A DNA stretch of 24,062 bases, taken from contig DATFOK010000115.1 in the NCBI GenBank assembly GCA_035265665.1, forward strand, positions 1 to 24,062. Direction: 5' to 3'. The notes under the pieces were generated by a model. That model did no database searches. It worked only from the letters and a program-made list of their open reading frames with translations, and had not been told where the DNA came from. The DNA comes from DASUPK01 sp035265665 (GTDB lineage Bacteria > Actinomycetota > Thermoleophilia > Solirubrobacterales > 70-9). Every line of letters begins with the position of its first letter. Positions within the stretch are counted from its first letter, which is position 1. Below are positions 21,562-24,062 of the stretch, piece after piece. The position numbers were made by a program, and so were the translations under genes.

Positions 21562-23169
21562 ATGGAGGTAGGAAGCCTCCTCGGCCGAGTCGGACTGCCG
21601 GCTCCGATCGCGGAGCTGGCCGCGCGCGACTGGGACGCGGTCGTCGTGGGAGGGGGCCACAACGGGCTGACCGCGGCGGCCTATCTGGCGCGGGCCGGGC
21701 AGTCGGTGCTGGTGCTGGAGCGACGGGAGCGGCTGGGCGGCGCCTGCACGCTCGAGCAGCCCTTCGAGGACGAGCGCTTCCTCGTCAGCCCTTGCGCCTA
21801 CGTGGTCGGGCTGCTCGACGGCCTCGTGATCGGTGAGCTCGATCTCCCCAGCCACGGCTACCGCGTCACCCCGGCCGATCCGAACCTCTGGTGTCCCTTT
21901 CCCGACGGGACGTCGTTCGCCCAGTTCCTCTCGGACGAGAACACGATCGCCCACATGCGGGAGAACGGCTTCACGGAGGAGGACATCCGCGGTGCCCTCG
22001 CCTACGAGCAGACCTTCGACCGGATCCGGCGGCTGCTGCGCGCCGGGTCGGCCGGGGACCTCTGGCGCGGGCCGGCGCCGAGCCGCGAGCAGATCGAGGA
22101 GATCCTCGGCGATGACGAGCTCATCTCGATCGTCTTCGACGAGCCGATTGCCGACACCCTCGCGCGCTACGTCTCCGACGAGCGCCTCGTCCACGCACTC
22201 TTCGGCCAGGGCATCATCGGCGAGTGGGCGGGACCGAAGGACCCGGGCACCGCCTCGGTCCACCTGATGCACGCGATGGGGGAGGTCGAGGGCCACGGCG
22301 GCTGCTGGGGCTACGTCGAGGGCGGCATGGGACGGGTCTCCTTCGCGATCGCCGACGCCGCGCGGGAGGCGGGCGCGACGCTCGCCGCCGGCGTGCCGGT
22401 GGCTCGGATCGTGCCGGGGGATGGGGTGGAGCTCGAGTCGGGCGAGCTGATCCGCGCCCGCAGGGTGCTCAGCAACGCCGACCCGAAGCGAGTGCTGGAT
22501 ATGGTCGGTCCCGACGCGATGCCGGGCGACTACCGCGAGCGCCTCGAGGGCTGGGAGGTGCGCTCGGGCGTGATCAAGGTCAACGCGGCGCTCGACAAGC
22601 TGCCGACTTTCACGGCTGCGGGTCCGGTCGAGCCGCACCGGGCGATGGTCACCGTCACCCGCGGCCTCGACGCAACCCAGGAAGCATTCGAGGCGTGCGA
22701 GCGCGGGGAGCCCGCGGTCGCCTGGGCCGAGCTCTACTTCCAAACCGCCTACGACCAGAGCGTCGCGCCCGCCGGCTCACACGTGATGAGCGCCTTCGCC
22801 CAGTACGCGCCGTACGAGCTGGCCGAGGGCGATTGGGACTCAAGACGTGACGAGATCGGCGAGCGGGTGCTCGACCTGGCCGAGTCCTACGCGCCCGACC
22901 TGCGCGAGTGCGTGGTCGAGACGGAGGTGCTCGGCCCGCCGGACATCGAGCAGCGGATCGGTCTCACCGGCGGCAACATCTTCCAGGGAGAGACGCTCCC
23001 CGAGCAGATGTGGGACCGGCGCCTCGAGGCGCGCATGCCCGTCGAGGGGCTCTACCTCTGCGGCGCGGCCACCCACCCGGCCGGCTCGGTGATCGCCCTG
23101 AACGGGCGCAACGCGGCGATGGCGGTGCTCGAGGACGCGGGGATCGCCGCGCCCCCTCTTACCGTCTGA
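21562..23169 (+). CDS. FAD-dependent oxidoreductase, PYROXD2 / phytoene-desaturase-like
   Basis: The 535-aa protein begins with a Rossmann ADP-binding motif, VVVGGGHNGLTAAAYLARAG, and the ERR-ERLGGACT segment that follows it in amine-oxidase and carotenoid-desaturase relatives. Later blocks GCWGYVEGGMGRVSFAIADAAREAGA and the C-terminal FAD segment LYLCGAATHPAGSVIALNGRNAA fit the PYROXD2 group. It probably dehydrogenates a hydrophobic substrate; carotenoid work is not implied because no carotenoid genes are nearby. I chose ATG 21562; GTG 21553 adds three residues. A convergent TetR gene follows after 92 bp with no clear terminator. Confidence 0.9.
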   Translation: MEVGSLLGRVGLPAPIAELAARDWDAVVVGGGHNGLTAAAYLARAGQSVLVLERRERLGGACTLEQPFEDERFLVSPCAYVVGLLDGLVIGELDLPSHGYRVTPADPNLWCPFPDGTSFAQFLSDENTIAHMRENGFTEEDIRGALAYEQTFDRIRRLLRAGSAGDLWRGPAPSREQIEEILGDDELISIVFDEPIADTLARYVSDERLVHALFGQGIIGEWAGPKDPGTASVHLMHAMGEVEGHGGCWGYVEGGMGRVSFAIADAAREAGATLAAGVPVARIVPGDGVELESGELIRARRVLSNADPKRVLDMVGPDAMPGDYRERLEGWEVRSGVIKVNAALDKLPTFTAAGPVEPHRAMVTVTRGLDATQEAFEACERGEPAVAWAELYFQTAYDQSVAPAGSHVMSAFAQYAPYELAEGDWDSRRDEIGERVLDLAESYAPDLRECVVETEVLGPPDIEQRIGLTGGNIFQGETLPEQMWDRRLEARMPVEGLYLCGAATHPAGSVIALNGRNAAMAVLEDAGIAAPPLTV

Positions 23170-23261
23170 GCGAGGGGCGGGCGCATACCCTGCTCGCGAT
23201 GTTCGCCGGGATCGCTGCGCTCGCCCTGAGCAAAAGCGCGAGTAGCCGGTCGCGACGGCGC

Positions 23262-23873
23262 TCAGAGCTTGCCGGTCAGATAGCGCTGGAGCACGGGCGC
23301 GAGCCAGTCGATCACCTCGGACGACGTCGCCGTCGCCAGCCCCTCGAACTTGAGCACGTAGCGCCCCATCCCTACTCCGATGATCTGGGAGACGGCCAGG
23401 CCCGCGCGAAGCTCGGGCTGGTCTGTGCCGAGTCGCTCCATCAGCGGCGCGTAGAGGCGCTGGATCATGAAGTTGCGCAGCATCTCGGCAGCCTCCGGCT
23501 CGGTCATGCCGGCCCGAAGCAGCGTGAAGACCGGGTGTCGGGTTCCCTCCTCGTCCCAGGTCCTGATGGCCAGCTCGGCTAGGCGCCTGCCGACGTTCCG
23601 TTTGCCGTCGGCGAGAAGCTTCGGCATCTCGACCTCGGGGTCGAAGGGCCAATCGATCGCCTCGGTGAGCAGGTTGACCTTGTTACCGAAGAAGTGGACG
23701 ACCAGGGAGGCGTCGACCCCGGCCTTGGCCCCGATCGCCCGCATCGTCGCCCCCTGGTAGCCGCGCTGGGCGAACAGCTCTCCGGCCGCCTCGAGGATGT
23801 CCTCGCGCGTCGAGCTGTTGCCCGGGCGGCGCCCGGTCCGGGGGGTCTTCGTCTTCGGTGTGCGCGGGCTCAC
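23262..23873 (-). CDS. TetR-family transcriptional regulator
   Basis: The 203-aa protein has an N-terminal HTH: TREDILEAAGELFAQRGYQGATMRAIGAKAGVDASLVVHFFGNKVNLLTEAI (22-73), the TetR signature. The C-terminal ligand domain includes FTLLRAGMTEPEAAEMLRNFMI and ends in QRYLTGKL, a pattern of the TetR C-terminal family common in actinobacteria. GTG 23873 has GGAG 7 nt upstream; a TTG at 23900 is an alternative that adds nine residues. It is divergent from the mini-ORF and the NADH dehydrogenase-like gene. A TTGACA at 23894-23899 in the AT-rich gap points toward those genes. Confidence 0.9.
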   Translation of the reverse strand: MSPRTPKTKTPRTGRRPGNSSTREDILEAAGELFAQRGYQGATMRAIGAKAGVDASLVVHFFGNKVNLLTEAIDWPFDPEVEMPKLLADGKRNVGRRLAELAIRTWDEEGTRHPVFTLLRAGMTEPEAAEMLRNFMIQRLYAPLMERLGTDQPELRAGLAVSQIIGVGMGRYVLKFEGLATATSSEVIDWLAPVLQRYLTGKL

Positions 23874-23927
23874 GAAAAAGCTCCGGATCTCCCTTGACAA
23901 ATAAATTCAGCGGGAGCGGCCATAGTG

Positions 23928-24002
23928 ATGTTGGTGATCGCAGTCCTTGCCATGCTTGCCTCGGTGCGCCTCTTCGAACGCCGCGATCTGACCGGGTCAT
24001 GA
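23928..24002 (+). CDS. 24-residue hydrophobic mini-ORF (small gene or remnant)
   Basis: The frame reads MLVIAVLAMLASVRLFERRD, then LTGS and stop. It is one possible membrane helix followed by a basic end. Its TGA overlaps the ATG of the next gene as ATGA, typical of translational coupling. The frame is open upstream to a stop at 23895-23897, with a GTG at 23925. The ending resembles C-termini of ABC-2 permeases, so it may be the last piece of a lost permease gene beside the TetR gene. Too short to decide. Confidence 0.4.
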   Translation: MLVIAVLAMLASVRLFERRDLTGS

Positions 24003-24062
24003 GCGAGACCGGGCGCCACCGCGTGGTGGTGATCGGCGGCGGCTTCGGCGGCCTGCAGGCGG
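23999..24062 (+). CDS. FAD/NAD(P)-binding oxidoreductase, type II NADH dehydrogenase-like (3' truncated)
   Basis: Only 21 residues are visible: MSETGRHRVVVIGGGFGGLQ and an alanine. The motif VVVIGGGFGGLQA is the Rossmann dinucleotide-binding start typical of type II NADH dehydrogenases (Ndh), which move electrons from NADH to quinone without pumping protons. Other FAD-dependent pyridine-nucleotide reductases could begin similarly. The ATG overlaps the stop of the 24-residue ORF. The rest lies outside the window. Confidence 0.7.
   Translation, partial: MSETGRHRVVVIGGGFGGLQA

Noticed and set aside
21511..22743. Long minus-strand open frame opposite the PYROXD2-like gene
   Set aside because: Arg/His/Gly-rich shadow without motif or Shine-Dalgarno.
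1..24062. tRNA, rRNA, CRISPR, transposon or prophage features
   Set aside because: I looked for cloverleaf-like, repeat-spacer, transposase and integrase signals and saw none; this is by eye only.

Overview
The window is chromosomal DNA from a high-GC actinobacterium. Several features point to the Thermoleophilia (Solirubrobacterales or Gaiellales): a class II DAHP synthase, an exported protein with a Lys/Arg/Cys-rich linker, many small SnoaL/SRPBCC/VOC/RibD-C proteins, and frequent GTG starts. This placement is inference; there is no rRNA or marker gene here. Genes are packed tightly on both strands with many convergent neighbours. I see no tRNA, rRNA, CRISPR array, transposase, integrase or phage gene, and no gene-free stretch longer than about 180 bp.

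Layout. 1-1359: end of a PepSY protein, a lipoprotein abutting it, and a three-helix membrane protein on the other strand. 1450-2802: class II DAHP synthase, first step of the shikimate pathway. 2826-5447: an ECF sigma factor fused to a SnoaL-like domain, divergent from a 14-helix MFS exporter. The gap between them carries an ECF41-type promoter reading into the sigma gene, a CRP-like palindrome, and a housekeeping-type promoter with overlapping inverted repeats reading into the exporter; a hairpin follows the exporter. 5492-9285: SnoaL protein, membrane protein, a RibD-C/beta-barrel gene pair, a small Fet4-like membrane protein, a PNPOx-like flavoprotein and a zinc-free MDR oxidoreductase. 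9293-10679: an ArsR - SRPBCC - RibD-C operon with its operator. 10851-14521: two BBE-like FAD oxidases flanking a divergent cupin/SRPBCC pair. 18326-14518: a five-gene minus-strand run (arginase-fold protein, VOC protein, PLP lyase, ABC-2 permease, alpha/beta hydrolase). 18375-19548: a SnoaL gene whose end overlaps the gene for an ABC ATPase, the likely partner of the distant permease. 19666-24062: unknown 102-aa protein, exported basic-linker protein, ABM-like barrel, zinc-ribbon/HTH protein, PYROXD2-like oxidoreductase, TetR regulator, a 24-residue hydrophobic ORF, and the start of a type II NADH dehydrogenase-like gene.

Two themes run through the window. First, start sites fall into two classes. 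Genes inside operons mostly have good Shine-Dalgarno sequences. About ten genes at the head of transcription units instead have a -10-like hexamer ending 6-8 nt before the start codon and no clear Shine-Dalgarno, which is what leaderless mRNAs would look like. Second, several enzymes have changed active-site motifs: the arginase-fold protein, the alpha/beta hydrolase and the PLP lyase. The most testable systems are the ECF sigma/MFS intergenic region, the arginase-like operon, and the FAD-oxidase gene whose start codon sits in a hairpin loop.
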